Part shown: one piece after another, positions 26,263 through 35,058 of the stretch | Layout of the letters: the number at the start of each line of letters is the position of its first letter | How positions within the stretch are numbered: position 1 is the first letter of the stretch | Made by a program: the position numbers and the translations under genes | NCBI GenBank assembly: GCA_003417655.1 | Contig: QVMW01000012.1 | Span: forward strand, 59,043 to 123,042 | Direction of reading: 5' to 3' | Length of the DNA: 64,000 nt | From: Rhodobacteraceae bacterium 63075 | GTDB lineage: Bacteria > Pseudomonadota > Alphaproteobacteria > Rhodobacterales > Rhodobacteraceae | The notes under the pieces: model-generated | The model's database searches: none | Told to the model about the DNA's origin: nothing | What the model saw: the letters and a program-made list of their open reading frames with translations, nothing else

Positions 26263-26296
26263 AAAGGGCCGCAGCGGGTTCCCGCCACAGCCCTTT
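26263..26296 (-). terminator. Terminator of rpsD
   Basis: AAAGGGC/GCCCTTT outer stem with an inner GCGGG/CCCGC stem, followed on the minus strand by a T-rich end (CCCTTTTTAC). It begins 28 bp past the rpsD stop. Confidence 0.88.
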
Positions 26297-26323
26297 GAAT
26301 GCTGTTTGCGAAAACGCTCGAGC

Positions 26324-26944
26324 TTAGTTCTGCGCGTAGAATTCGATGACGAGGTTCGGTTCCATCATCACCGGATAGGGCACATCGCTCAGGCCCGGCG
26401 TGCGCACGAATGTCGCTGTCATCTTGGAGTGATCCGCATCGATATAGTCCGGCACATCACGCTCGGGAAGCTGCACGGCCTCGAGAATGGCGACGTTCTG
26501 CTTGGAACGGTCACGCACCTCGACAACGTCGCCTTCCTTCACGCGATAGGAGGGAATGTTCACCTTCTTGCCGTTCACACGGACATGGCCGTGATTCACG
26601 AACTGGCGCGCGGCGAAAACAGTCGGCACGAACTTGGCGCGGTAAACCACGGAATCGAGGCGGCGCTCGAGCAGGCCGATCAGGATCTCGCCGGTATCGC
26701 CGCGCTTACGCTCGGCTTCGGCAAAGATGCGCCGGAATTGCTTTTCGGTCAGGTCGCCGTAGTAGCCTTTCAGCTTCTGCTTGGCGCGCAGCTGAAGGCC
26801 GAAATCCGACAGCTTGCCCTTGCGGCGCTGGCCGTGCTGGCCGGGGCCGTATTCGCGGCGGTTGACGGGGGATTTGGGGCGGCCCCAGATATTCTCGCCC
26901 ATGCGGCGGTCGATCTTGTACTTGGCAGACGTGCGTTTTGTCAC
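26324..26944 (-). CDS. rpsD: 30S ribosomal protein S4
   Basis: 206 residues, normal length. Primary 16S rRNA-binding protein. Seen: N-terminal [38 protein letters not shown], the S4 RNA-binding domain [14 protein letters not shown] and [16 protein letters not shown], and the C-terminal [15 protein letters not shown] precedes the ATG. It is transcribed alone from the promoter at 27041-27068 and ends in its own terminator. Confidence 0.98.
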   Translation of the reverse strand: MTKRTSAKYKIDRRMGENIWGRPKSPVNRREYGPGQHGQRRKGKLSDFGLQLRAKQKLKGYYGDLTEKQFRRIFAEAERKRGDTGEILIGLLERRLDSVVYRAKFVPTVFAARQFVNHGHVRVNGKKVNIPSYRVKEGDVVEVRDRSKQNVAILEAVQLPERDVPDYIDADHSKMTATFVRTPGLSDVPYPVMMEPNLVIEFYAQN

Positions 26945-27040
26945 GGCTGGTCTCCTTCTCTAGACATGAAGGGCGTTGTCCTCTGGCCGAAGCCCGACAG
27001 GCATCCCCTTGCGGGGGCCGCCAACACCAATGAAGCCGCG

Positions 27041-27068
27041 CTTATAGCCGCGTCATGCCTCGAGTCAA
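27041..27068 (-). promoter_or_regulatory. Sigma-70-type promoter for rpsD
   Basis: On the minus strand, -35 TTGACT (27068-27063) and -10 TATAAG (27046-27041) are separated by 16 bp. The start codon is 97 bp downstream of the -10, leaving a short leader. The match is close to consensus. Confidence 0.75.
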
Positions 27069-27079
27069 GCGCAATCGGC

Positions 27080-28144
27080 TCAGGCCGCCTCGTGGGCAAG
27101 GAGCGCGGCCTCCGATGCCGAGAGATTGCGTCGGGCAAAGCCGCCATAACGCTCGGGATGTGCCGCGAAATCCGGCCTTTGCGCGAGCAGCGCTTCACGG
27201 TCTGCCTCGCTCAGCGTCGAGAGCGCCGTGTTCGCCGGATGAAAACTCTCCGTCTCCACGCCATTGGCCCAGACGACTTGGTGGCTGGGCAGGAGCAGAT
27301 GCACGTAGGTCACTTCTCGCAACTGGCTGTCCACAACCACGGAGTGATCATTGAGCATGTCCTTGGCACGCACGAGCACTTCATCGGTGTTGAACAATGC
27401 TTCGGCAACGCGCCCCTGAACGAGAATGCGATGCTCCGGCGAGACGACAAGCTCTTCATCGGGGCGTTCTATACCGAGTGCGCCTGCCCGAAACCGGATC
27501 GGCCTGAGGCGCGGCATGGCGAAGAGACGTGCGCCCGTCATGCGCCGCGCACCGACCCATTGGATTTCCTGTGCGCCATTGTCCTTGGTCAGAACGTGAT
27601 CCCCCGGCGCCAGCGTCTCGACATGCTTTGCACCGTCCGGTGTCTGAATGCTTGTGCCCGGCGTAAAGCAGATCACTCCGCCGGAGTCGGGACCGTCAGG
27701 CATCTGGCGTGCCGGCTCGAATGTCTGGTGCACGACCCACAAGTCATGCCCGGACGGCGGCAGCTGGTCGACGAACATGAGCAGGGGCGGTGCCTCCGCC
27801 CCTATCTCGATCAGTGTGACAGTGTAGCTTTCCGACCCGTCCGTCACCACGAAACTGTTGTCTTTGAACCTGTCGTCGTCTTCTTCGCGGCGAAGCGCTG
27901 TTTCGCCATTTACGGCAGCGCCGACCAGCCTGTGCACCGTGCGCGCCGCGCGCCGTCTGAGGTTCGTCTCGTCGTCCGTCTGCTCCAACCGCAAAAGCTC
28001 GCGCGGACCATCGACACGCACGGGCTCTCCGGCCCATGACCATGTCGCCCCAACGTTGAGGTCCGCGACCGGCGCATTCGCCAGCCCATCTACTTTTGTT
28101 TGCGGCCAGGAAATGACGAACGTGCCCTTGAAGCCCGTTCCCAT
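27080..28144 (-). CDS. Hint-domain protein
   Basis: 354 residues. The N-terminal ~150 residues form an uncharacterised domain; from about residue 158 a Hint (hedgehog/intein) domain begins: CFTPGTSIQTPDGAKHVETL, PGDHVLTKDNGAQEIQWVG, then VVSPEHRILVQG with the conserved His, and YVHLLLPSHQVVWANG. The Hint_2-type proteins are frequent in roseobacters and are usually thought to be secreted or to self-process. There is no classical signal peptide. ATG at 28144 is chosen over a TTG at 28150. Confidence 0.85.
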   Translation of the reverse strand: MGTGFKGTFVISWPQTKVDGLANAPVADLNVGATWSWAGEPVRVDGPRELLRLEQTDDETNLRRRAARTVHRLVGAAVNGETALRREEDDDRFKDNSFVVTDGSESYTVTLIEIGAEAPPLLMFVDQLPPSGHDLWVVHQTFEPARQMPDGPDSGGVICFTPGTSIQTPDGAKHVETLAPGDHVLTKDNGAQEIQWVGARRMTGARLFAMPRLRPIRFRAGALGIERPDEELVVSPEHRILVQGRVAEALFNTDEVLVRAKDMLNDHSVVVDSQLREVTYVHLLLPSHQVVWANGVETESFHPANTALSTLSEADREALLAQRPDFAAHPERYGGFARRNLSASEAALLAHEAA

Positions 28145-28437
28145 AACCAAACTGCCTGCCTCTTTTTTATATATTGCAAGGAAAGTAGCAGATGAGATTC
28201 GGGCTGCATACCCCCGTAAAGACGCACGGAATCCAGATTGTTGCCGAAATGCTGACGCGACCAGGCGTCACCTTCGAACTGACGCGCAATGTCGGCTTCG
28301 CCTCGACATGTAGCGCTGCCAGATCACACTTTGCAGTTCAGGTTGCGCGCCGCAAAAGTCAGGCGTCTTGCCCCACCCAGGAGCAAAGCACTTTCCGGGC
28401 GGTTGCCAGGCTCAGTACGAGAGCGTATGTTTTTCTC
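28145..28437. other. Divergent intergenic region between Hint and TetR genes
   Basis: 293 bp. It begins with an A+T-rich TTTTTTATATATTGC stretch suited to a promoter. An in-frame open stretch from ATG 28192 (AAGGAAAG upstream) leads into the tetR gene without a stop, but the encoded 82 residues look unlike a protein domain. Confidence 0.5.
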
Positions 28438-28989
28438 ATGACGCGTCAAACGCTCTCCCGCGAAGACTGGCTCCTGGCCGGGTTCAAAGCCCTCGCGGCA
28501 AATGGCCCCGAAGCGCTCAAGGCCGAGCGTCTCGCGCGGGCGCTCGGCACGACAAAAGGCTCTTTCTATTGGCACTTCACGGATGTTCCCACCTTTCGTG
28601 AAGCCATGCTCGACCATTGGCGCGACAGGGCGCTGACAGGCATCATAGCCGAGATCGATACCGAGCAAACACCGGCATCCGCACTCCGAAAGCTCGCGCA
28701 GATCGCGGCGCGCGGAGCCGACAACCCTGCTGCGGACACCCGGATGGAACCGGCCGTCAGAGCCTGGGCCCGATCTGACCAGTTGGTCGCTGAAACCCTC
28801 GCCAGCATCGATGCTGAGCGGCTGCGCTTCATGGAAAACCTTCTGAGACGCTGCGGTGTGCCGAACCCGGACCTCGCACGCGCCTTATACGCCGCATCGA
28901 TCGGCATGGAAGATCTTTCAAGTCGTGACGGCGCGCACAATGACCAGGCGATGGGAACCCTTGTCGATCTCATTCTGGCCCTTAGGTAA
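28438..28989 (+). CDS. TetR family transcriptional regulator
   Basis: 183 residues. N-terminal TetR helix-turn-helix: EDWLLAGFKALAANGPEAL then LARALGTTKGSFYWHFTD, followed by a helical ligand-binding domain ending in MGTLVDLILAL. The ATG at 28438 gives the standard TetR length; it lacks a clear ribosome site. It is divergent from the Hint gene and 5 bp before the META lipoprotein gene, so it may regulate either; target and ligand are unknown. Confidence 0.88.
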   Translation: MTRQTLSREDWLLAGFKALAANGPEALKAERLARALGTTKGSFYWHFTDVPTFREAMLDHWRDRALTGIIAEIDTEQTPASALRKLAQIAARGADNPAADTRMEPAVRAWARSDQLVAETLASIDAERLRFMENLLRRCGVPNPDLARALYAASIGMEDLSSRDGAHNDQAMGTLVDLILALR

Positions 28990-28994
28990 GCGCG

Positions 28995-29396
28995 ATGGAT
29001 AGACGTATCGCAGCCCTGACCTTGCTTGCCGGCTTCACTGTCTTGCCGGCCTGCCGCGCCGATGAAACGGCCCGTGGATATGGCGGCGGCGACAAGACAT
29101 GGGTCTTGCAGGAAATCGACGGGCAGAGTTTTTCCACACGCGCCACGCTGACATTCCCCGAGAAAGGCCGAATCGCGGGGCAAGCTCCGTGCAACAGCTA
29201 TTTCGGCGAAATGACGGCACCCTACCCCTGGTTCGATGCCTCGAGGGTCGCCGCGACGCGCATGGCCTGTCCCAAGCTCGAAGCAGAACAGACCTTTCTC
29301 TCGACGCTATCGGAGATGAGCCTGTCGGAAATCTCCGGCGACACCATGATCCTGAGCAATGATGACGGGCGCAGCATGGTCTTCAGAGCCGATTGA
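28995..29396 (+). CDS. META-domain lipoprotein
   Basis: 133 residues. Signal peptide with lipobox-like VLPACRA; META/HslJ-like domain with [47 protein letters not shown] and [11 protein letters not shown]. The CNxYxG and MACP motifs are typical of META domains, which occur in heat-shock protein HslJ and related outer-membrane or periplasmic proteins. It follows tetR by 5 bp and overlaps recO tail to tail by 14 bp. Confidence 0.86.
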   Translation: MDRRIAALTLLAGFTVLPACRADETARGYGGGDKTWVLQEIDGQSFSTRATLTFPEKGRIAGQAPCNSYFGEMTAPYPWFDASRVAATRMACPKLEAEQTFLSTLSEMSLSEISGDTMILSNDDGRSMVFRAD

Positions 29397-30117
29397 GCCT
29401 GCGCTCGAAGACCGCAAGGAAACGCCCGCGCGAATCGGGCAAGGGCTTGCCTCCCATCTCGGGCGCGAGCTGGGTATTGAGGAAATGTCCGGTCAGTCGC
29501 AACCCTGTGAGCACTTCCGCATCATCTCCACCTCCCTGCCCAAGCAACACGGGCGGCAGCGGCAGCAACTTCGCGGCCCATTCGCCTGCTCCGTCTGCCG
29601 TCACGGCCCTGCCCGACTTCGGCGAGACATATGCCAGCCCGTCGCGCGCGCCGGTCACGGCGCAGGCGCTGAGATCGAGCCCGAAGCCCAACTCGTCGAG
29701 CAAGGCGAGCTCCCATTTCAGATAGGCCAGTGGCCAAATGTCATCCTGCCCCATCAGGTCAAGGAGCCGCTCGGTTCGTTTGTAGAGTGGCTCATGCGCC
29801 TCACGCTCGGGCAGAGCATACCGCAAGAGGCTGGTGACGGCATTCAAGCCCGCCAGGGCCAGCCGCGAATCCATCACCTGAGCAGAGCGTGAGCGTTCCA
29901 GCTCGGCGGTGAAGCTGCCGATATGCTCTTCGAGCCGCGCCCGCCAGCTCAGGTCAAGCTGAGCTCCGGGCTGAAGCATGGCCGCATTCTTGCGGCTGCT
30001 CGCCCCGCGCAAGACGCCGGCATGCAGCCCCTTCGAAGGCGTCAGCACTTCGAGGATTGCGCTCGTCTCGCCATGCGGCCTTGTCGCCAGCAATATGCCC
30101 GTGTCCCGCCACTCCAT
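29383..30117 (-). CDS. recO: DNA repair protein RecO
   Basis: 244 residues, normal length. OB-fold N-terminus ([22 protein letters not shown] and [15 protein letters not shown]) followed by the helical region [13 protein letters not shown] and [15 protein letters not shown]. RecO works with RecF/RecR to load RecA on SSB-coated gaps. The zinc-binding Cys residues of some RecO proteins are reduced here to one visible Cys near SACAVTG, as is common in alphaproteobacteria. It overlaps the META gene convergently. Confidence 0.92.
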   Translation of the reverse strand: MEWRDTGILLATRPHGETSAILEVLTPSKGLHAGVLRGASSRKNAAMLQPGAQLDLSWRARLEEHIGSFTAELERSRSAQVMDSRLALAGLNAVTSLLRYALPEREAHEPLYKRTERLLDLMGQDDIWPLAYLKWELALLDELGFGLDLSACAVTGARDGLAYVSPKSGRAVTADGAGEWAAKLLPLPPVLLGQGGGDDAEVLTGLRLTGHFLNTQLAPEMGGKPLPDSRGRFLAVFERRLNRL

Positions 30118-30152
30118 GGCGAGAGATTAGGCGCAATTCTCGCGCTCGCAAG

Positions 30153-31385
30153 TCAGGTTTTGAGGATCCCCTCGGCAATCCACGCATCGAACCGCGCAAG
30201 AACCGCCTCGCAGAAGTCCGCGTCGTTGATATGGCAATCGAGCTCGTGAAGCTTCACATTCGCCGGAATATGATCGCGCATCGCTCCCATGAAGGCTGCA
30301 AGACCCTCGGCATCGTGCAGCTCTTCGCCCGCGCGGTCCCACTCGTTGCAGCCCTGAAGCGGCAGGAAAAGCTCTGTCGGACCCTTTGCCGCAGCGAGTT
30401 TCCTGCCGAATTCCCCGGCAACCTCCTTGCGCTCCCCGGCCTCGAGAACGGCTGATGTGAGCAGGCGGTTATGGGCATGGGTCATGCGCCCTTCAAGCCG
30501 GGGTGGCACCGGCTGCCACCCGACGAAATCGACCAGATCGTAGCAGCCCGGCGCGACCATCTGAGGGATCCCCTTGATCCCTGCCGCAGTCAGCCTGTCG
30601 GCGCCTGCGGTGATGTTGGAGCCAAAGAGATGATTGGTCACTTCCTGTGGTGCGAAGTCCATCACGGCGGCAAAAGCCCCCTCTTCCGCCAGCCCCTCGA
30701 AGGCGCGTCCACCCATGCCCGTGGCATGGAACACGGCCACTTCGAAGCCCCGCTCCTCAAGCGCCGGCTTGAGCGTGACCATGTAGCGCAGCACCGTCTT
30801 GCCGAAGCTGGTCATCCCGATCAGCGGGCGATCACGCGTCGGCGCTTCAACGGCGCGCGCCGCGCCCAGAACGGCTCCCGCCGCTTGGCTCAGCGAGGAC
30901 TTGCAGACCGAATTCAGCCCGTAAAGACCGCCGGCCCAGAGGATCATCTGGATATCGGGGGCAAGTCGCTCGGGCGGCAGCATGGCGGAGAAAGAGACCG
31001 TGGAGACGACGTATTTCGGCACGCCCAGCGGCAGGGCCGCGCAAAGATCGAGCGCAAGGTCCGTGCCCATCGTGCCGCCGAGGACGATCACACCGTCAAA
31101 ATTGCCTGCACGGTATTCCTTGAGTGCGAGCGCCGCTGCGCCATCCGCCATGATCTGCATGGCGACATTCTCGTCGCCGCTGTCGATGGCTGCCCGGATC
31201 GAGCTTCCCCCGGCCTCGGCGACGTCGTGCTTGGAATAATCCGTGGGCTTCGAGGGATCGCCCAGCACGCTCACATCCATCGTCAGCACGTCGCCGCCCT
31301 GCCCGCGAATGCAGTCAGCCAGATAGCCCAGCTCGTCGTCTTTCGTGTCATAGGTTCCGACGATCAGAATTGCCTTGTCGCTCAT
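30153..31385 (-). CDS. Tm-1-like/UPF0261 ATP-binding domain protein
   Basis: 410 residues. UPF0261/Tm-1-like fold: N-terminal ILIVGTYDTKDDELGYLADC, the glycine-rich GVIVLGGTMGTDLALDLCAA, and the C-terminal FLPLQGCNEWDR. Homologues include the N-terminal part of tomato Tm-1 and many bacterial proteins in catabolic clusters; the enzymatic role is not established. ATG at 31385 has GGAGG 7 bp upstream. It starts 2 bp from the end of the APH-fold kinase gene, so it is the last gene of the tctC-to-here operon. The phosphoenolpyruvate-hydrolase-like partner often fused or adjacent elsewhere is not present. Confidence 0.85.
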   Translation of the reverse strand: MSDKAILIVGTYDTKDDELGYLADCIRGQGGDVLTMDVSVLGDPSKPTDYSKHDVAEAGGSSIRAAIDSGDENVAMQIMADGAAALALKEYRAGNFDGVIVLGGTMGTDLALDLCAALPLGVPKYVVSTVSFSAMLPPERLAPDIQMILWAGGLYGLNSVCKSSLSQAAGAVLGAARAVEAPTRDRPLIGMTSFGKTVLRYMVTLKPALEERGFEVAVFHATGMGGRAFEGLAEEGAFAAVMDFAPQEVTNHLFGSNITAGADRLTAAGIKGIPQMVAPGCYDLVDFVGWQPVPPRLEGRMTHAHNRLLTSAVLEAGERKEVAGEFGRKLAAAKGPTELFLPLQGCNEWDRAGEELHDAEGLAAFMGAMRDHIPANVKLHELDCHINDADFCEAVLARFDAWIAEGILKT

Positions 31386-31386
31386 C

Positions 31387-32322
31387 TCATTCCTCCATCC
31401 AGTCTCGCGCCACCTCGAGCGCCGTTCGTATCGCACGAGCAGACCGCGCCTCTGCGCCCTCCTCGTCAAGCCTGTCCGTGATCCAGCCGACATATGTCAG
31501 AGCGCGCAGCAGGATCATCAAATCGAGCATTTCCGCATCGACATCGCGGCGCGCGCCATAGCCCTCGCAAAGCGCCGACCGCAATGCATCGTAGTCAGGT
31601 TCGGAACGGTAACGCAGGAGAAATGTCGCCAATTCGAACTCGCGAAACCCGAATCCGCCATCGTCAAAGTCGATGAAGGTCAGCCTTGCGCCATCCCAAA
31701 GCATGTTCTCAGCGATCAGGTCCGCATGAATCAGACCATAGTCGGCCCCGGCCTCGCGCGCGCCCAGCGCCGCATCAGCCGCGTTCCGAACCTTAAAGAG
31801 CAACGTTCGATCCACCCCGCTCAGGTCCGGGTGCTCCCAGAAGCGGCCCCAGAGCGGCATATCTCCGAGCAGCCCCGCGCTGTCCCATACCGGACGGGAG
31901 AAGCCTTCGGGCACCTCCCAGGCATCGCTCAGATCATGCAGCCGGGCCATTTGCGCACCCAGCAGGCGACAGAAGGCGGCGCGGTCCTCGACCCCGATCA
32001 GTTCTCCGGCCCTGCCAAGCGGCTCCCCGCTTTCCCATGTAAGCAAGTCGATCTGCTGATCTTCGATCTCTTCGATAAAGTGACCGGCGAGTGAACGAAC
32101 GGGGCGCGGCACGGACATGCCGTAGGCTTCCAGCATGGCCATCCAGTCAAGCTCCGACCTTAGCTCGGCAGTGCTGCGATAGCCCTTGCGATGAAACCGC
32201 AGGGCGCGCGGACCATCAGGGGCGTCGACGCGATAGACAACATTCTCGCGCCGCGCCACAAGTTTGATCGGCGCGTCTTCCAGCCCCCAAAGAGCGGCTG
32301 CGTTTCGCGCTGGCTCAGTCAA
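31387..32322 (-). CDS. APH-fold kinase, hydroxylysine-kinase-like
   Basis: About 311 residues. Aminoglycoside-phosphotransferase fold with Brenner-type motif LIHADLIAENML (His-x-Asp-x4-Asn) and the metal-binding FIDFDDGGFG. The start is uncertain: TTG at 32322 has GGGGAGG 7 bp upstream and overlaps the stop of the upstream gene (TTGA); an ATG at 32346 is the alternative. Directly coupled to a phospho-lyase-like PLP enzyme and an aldehyde dehydrogenase, which matches the logic of hydroxylysine or amino-alcohol catabolism: the kinase would phosphorylate the substrate hydroxyl. Antibiotic resistance is unlikely in this context. Confidence 0.8.
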   Translation of the reverse strand: MTEPARNAAALWGLEDAPIKLVARRENVVYRVDAPDGPRALRFHRKGYRSTAELRSELDWMAMLEAYGMSVPRPVRSLAGHFIEEIEDQQIDLLTWESGEPLGRAGELIGVEDRAAFCRLLGAQMARLHDLSDAWEVPEGFSRPVWDSAGLLGDMPLWGRFWEHPDLSGVDRTLLFKVRNAADAALGAREAGADYGLIHADLIAENMLWDGARLTFIDFDDGGFGFREFELATFLLRYRSEPDYDALRSALCEGYGARRDVDAEMLDLMILLRALTYVGWITDRLDEEGAEARSARAIRTALEVARDWMEE

Positions 32323-33577
32323 GCGGGACCTCCCCAAGCGCCTCATCCACAGCATGTAGCATCCGGTCGGCATCTGCACGGCTGAAGCACATGGGCGGGC
32401 GAATCTTGAGCACATTGTAGTGCACGCCGAGGAAGTTCATCAGAACGCCCTTGTCCTTCACCGCATTCGCGATGCGCTTGGTATAATCCGTCGCAGGCGT
32501 CTTGGCGGCGCGGTCGAGCACCAGCTCGGCCCCGAAGAACAGCCCCGAGCCGCGCACATCGCCGATACAGTCATGCCGGCTTGCGAGCTGGCGCAGCCCT
32601 TCGCGGGCATAGTCGCCCACCTCGGCTGCGTTTTCTTGCAGGCCCTCCTCTCGGATCACATCGAGCGTGGCTTGCGCCGCTGCCATGCTGACGGGATTGC
32701 CGCCGAATGTGTTGAAATAGCGGAAGGTGCCTCGGAAACTCTCCATGATCTCCCGCCGCGTCACGACGCCCGCCACAGGATGACCATTGGCCATCGGCTT
32801 GCCCATAGTCACGATATCGGGGCTGATCCCCGCTTTCTGGTGCCCCCAGAAATGCGTGCCGAGACGGCCGAAGCCGGGCTGCACTTCATCCGCGATGACC
32901 AGCCCGCCCACCTCGCGCACGGCGCGGATCGCTGGGGCAAGCCAGCCTTCCTCCAGATCGGGGAAGCCTTCATTGGCGAAATACGGACAGATGATCAGCG
33001 CCGAAAGCCCATGCCTCCGCTCTTCGAGCTCGGCGATGGCGCGCTTGACATGCGCCGCCCACTCCTCGCCGCTCACGGGGCGGTAGCTGTCGGGCGCAGG
33101 CACGAAAGCCACGTTGTCCCATTGGTCGGGTGGCGGGTTCGTGCGGCTCAGTTGCGAGACGGCCATCGTGTTGCCGTGATAGGTGTGATCTGTGGCGATA
33201 ACACCCTTGTGCCCCGTCACACCATGCGCCATGCGCAGCGCGATGTCGTTTGCCTCGCTGCCCGTGCATGTGAACAGAGCAGAGCGCAGAGGGTCGGCGA
33301 AGGTTCCCGTCAGGGCCTCGGCATACTCGACGATACCTTCATGCAGATAACGTGTATGCGTGTTGAGCGTGGCGGCCTGCTTGCAGATCGCCTCGACCAC
33401 TCTTGGATGACAATGCCCGACATGTGGGACGTTGTTGTAGCAGTCGAGAAACTCTCGGCCATCGGCATCCCAAAGTTTGCTGCCCTGTCCCCGCACGATA
33501 TGGACAGGCTCATCGTAAAAGCTCGTCATGCGCGGGCCCAGCAAACGCTCGCGCCTGTCTGACAGGCCCTCGCTCAT
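32315..33577 (-). CDS. Class III PLP enzyme, phospho-lyase-like (ETNPPL/PHYKPL type)
   Basis: 420 residues. Class III aminotransferase fold with PLP lysine in MGKPMANGHPVAGVV and IADEVQPGFGRLGTHFWG. Segments FLDCYNNVPHVGHCHPRVVE, NTHTRYLHEGIVEYAE and VLKIRPPMCFSRADADRM closely resemble what I recall of human AGXT2L1/AGXT2L2, which eliminate phosphate and ammonia from phosphoethanolamine or 5-phosphohydroxylysine to give an aldehyde. ATG at 33577 overlaps the upstream ALDH stop. A true transaminase activity remains possible. The upstream kinase/ALDH partners support a lyase. Confidence 0.82.
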   Translation of the reverse strand: MSEGLSDRRERLLGPRMTSFYDEPVHIVRGQGSKLWDADGREFLDCYNNVPHVGHCHPRVVEAICKQAATLNTHTRYLHEGIVEYAEALTGTFADPLRSALFTCTGSEANDIALRMAHGVTGHKGVIATDHTYHGNTMAVSQLSRTNPPPDQWDNVAFVPAPDSYRPVSGEEWAAHVKRAIAELEERRHGLSALIICPYFANEGFPDLEEGWLAPAIRAVREVGGLVIADEVQPGFGRLGTHFWGHQKAGISPDIVTMGKPMANGHPVAGVVTRREIMESFRGTFRYFNTFGGNPVSMAAAQATLDVIREEGLQENAAEVGDYAREGLRQLASRHDCIGDVRGSGLFFGAELVLDRAAKTPATDYTKRIANAVKDKGVLMNFLGVHYNVLKIRPPMCFSRADADRMLHAVDEALGEVPLD

Positions 33578-35058
33578 AGCTGTATCCAGGCGCTCTTGAG
33601 GTCGAGATACTTGTCGATGGCATGGAGCGACTTGTCGTGCCCGTTGCCGGACTGCTTCACGCCCCCCAGCGGCACGGTGTTGTCCGACCCGCCATAGGTG
33701 TTCACATGGACGATACCAGAGCGAATACCATGCACCATCCGATGTGCGCGGCTGAGATCGGATGTCCATACTCCGGCCGAGAGGCCGTATTCCGTGCCAT
33801 TTGCCAGGCTGATGGCCTCTTCGTCACTGTCGAAGGACGTCACCGCCAGCACGGGGCCGAAAACCTCCTTCTGGAAGACGTTGTGGCTGCGCTTCACACC
33901 GGTGAGGATCGTCGGGGCCATGTAATAGCCTCCCGTATCCTCGAGTATGCGCCCGCCGCCCGTTGCGACGGCTGCGCCCTCGTCGACGGCTTTCTCAACG
34001 AAGCCGAGGTCTCCTTCAAGCTGCGGGATGGAGTTCACCGCGCCGATCTGGGTGCCCAGATCGAGCGGATCACCGACCTTGAGCTTCTCGGCCTCCGCCG
34101 CCATAAGCGCGACGAACTCGTCGTGAATGCTGCGCTCGACCAGAAGCCGCGATCCGGCAACGCAGACCTGCCCCGAGTTGCGGAAAATCCCCATCGCCGA
34201 GACCTTCGCCGCCTTTTCCAGATCGGGCGCATCGGCAAAGACGATATTGGGCGATTTGCCCCCCAGCTCAAGGTAGACGCGCTTGAGATTGGAGCGCGCG
34301 GAATACTCCAGCAAGCGGCGGCCGACGCCGCCCGAGCCGGTGAACACAAGCACATCCACATCCATCGAAAGCGCCAATGCCTCGCCGGCGACCGAGCCCT
34401 GCCCGGTCACCAAATTCAAAACGCCGTCAGGCAGCCCGGCCTCGGCGCAGATCTCCGCCAGTTTCAGAAGCGAGAGCGAGGCCGTCTCGGCCGGCTTGAG
34501 CACGACCGAATTGCCTGCCGCCAGCGCTGGCGCAAGCTTCCAGGCCCCGATCATCAGCGGAAAGTTCCACGGCACAATGGCCCCCACCACGCCGACAGGC
34601 GCGTGGTGAACCAGGCCCAGAACGTCAGGCGCGGTCGGCGCGACTTCTCCGTAGATCTTGTCGATGGCTTCCGCGTAGTAGCGAAACGTGCCGGCCGCCG
34701 AGCCCGCCTCGGCCTTGATCGCCATGTTGAACTCCGTGCCGTTGTCGCGCACGCCGAGCACCGTCAGCTCCATGGCGCGCTCCTCGATGAGGTCGGCGAT
34801 CCTGTGCAGGACCTTCTTTCGGCCCGCAGGCGCCATGTCCGCCCAGCGGCCATCCTCGAAAGCGGACCGCGCCGCGACCACTGCGCGGCCTACATCTTCA
34901 GGCTGTGCGCGGCTCAGCGTCGTGAAGGCTTTTCCGTCGATCGGGGAGAGTACTTCGAGCGCTTCGCCCGAAGCTTCTTGCCACGCTCCGTCGATAAATA
35001 ATCTCTGCGGCGCGACATCTGCGCTCCGAAGCTCGTCGATCTGTGCTTGGCTTGCCAT
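33574..35058 (-). CDS. Aldehyde dehydrogenase family protein
   Basis: 494 residues, the standard ALDH length. NAD(P)-dependent oxidation of an aldehyde to the acid. Catalytic Glu in VYLELGGKSPNIVF and nucleophilic Cys in NSGQVCVAGSRLL; NFPLMIGAWKLAPALAAGN and the C-terminal KEVFGPVLAV are family landmarks. AAGGAGG lies 5 bp before the ATG, so the start is firm. The first 145 bp overlap the tctA reading frame. It is the probable third step after kinase and phospho-lyase, removing the aldehyde they would form. Confidence 0.94.
   Translation of the reverse strand: MASQAQIDELRSADVAPQRLFIDGAWQEASGEALEVLSPIDGKAFTTLSRAQPEDVGRAVVAARSAFEDGRWADMAPAGRKKVLHRIADLIEERAMELTVLGVRDNGTEFNMAIKAEAGSAAGTFRYYAEAIDKIYGEVAPTAPDVLGLVHHAPVGVVGAIVPWNFPLMIGAWKLAPALAAGNSVVLKPAETASLSLLKLAEICAEAGLPDGVLNLVTGQGSVAGEALALSMDVDVLVFTGSGGVGRRLLEYSARSNLKRVYLELGGKSPNIVFADAPDLEKAAKVSAMGIFRNSGQVCVAGSRLLVERSIHDEFVALMAAEAEKLKVGDPLDLGTQIGAVNSIPQLEGDLGFVEKAVDEGAAVATGGGRILEDTGGYYMAPTILTGVKRSHNVFQKEVFGPVLAVTSFDSDEEAISLANGTEYGLSAGVWTSDLSRAHRMVHGIRSGIVHVNTYGGSDNTVPLGGVKQSGNGHDKSLHAIDKYLDLKSAWIQL

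Noticed and set aside
31387..32322. Aminoglycoside resistance phosphotransferase
   Set aside because: The fold is shared, but the gene is coupled to a phospho-lyase-like enzyme and ALDH in a catabolic operon, so a metabolic kinase is far more likely.
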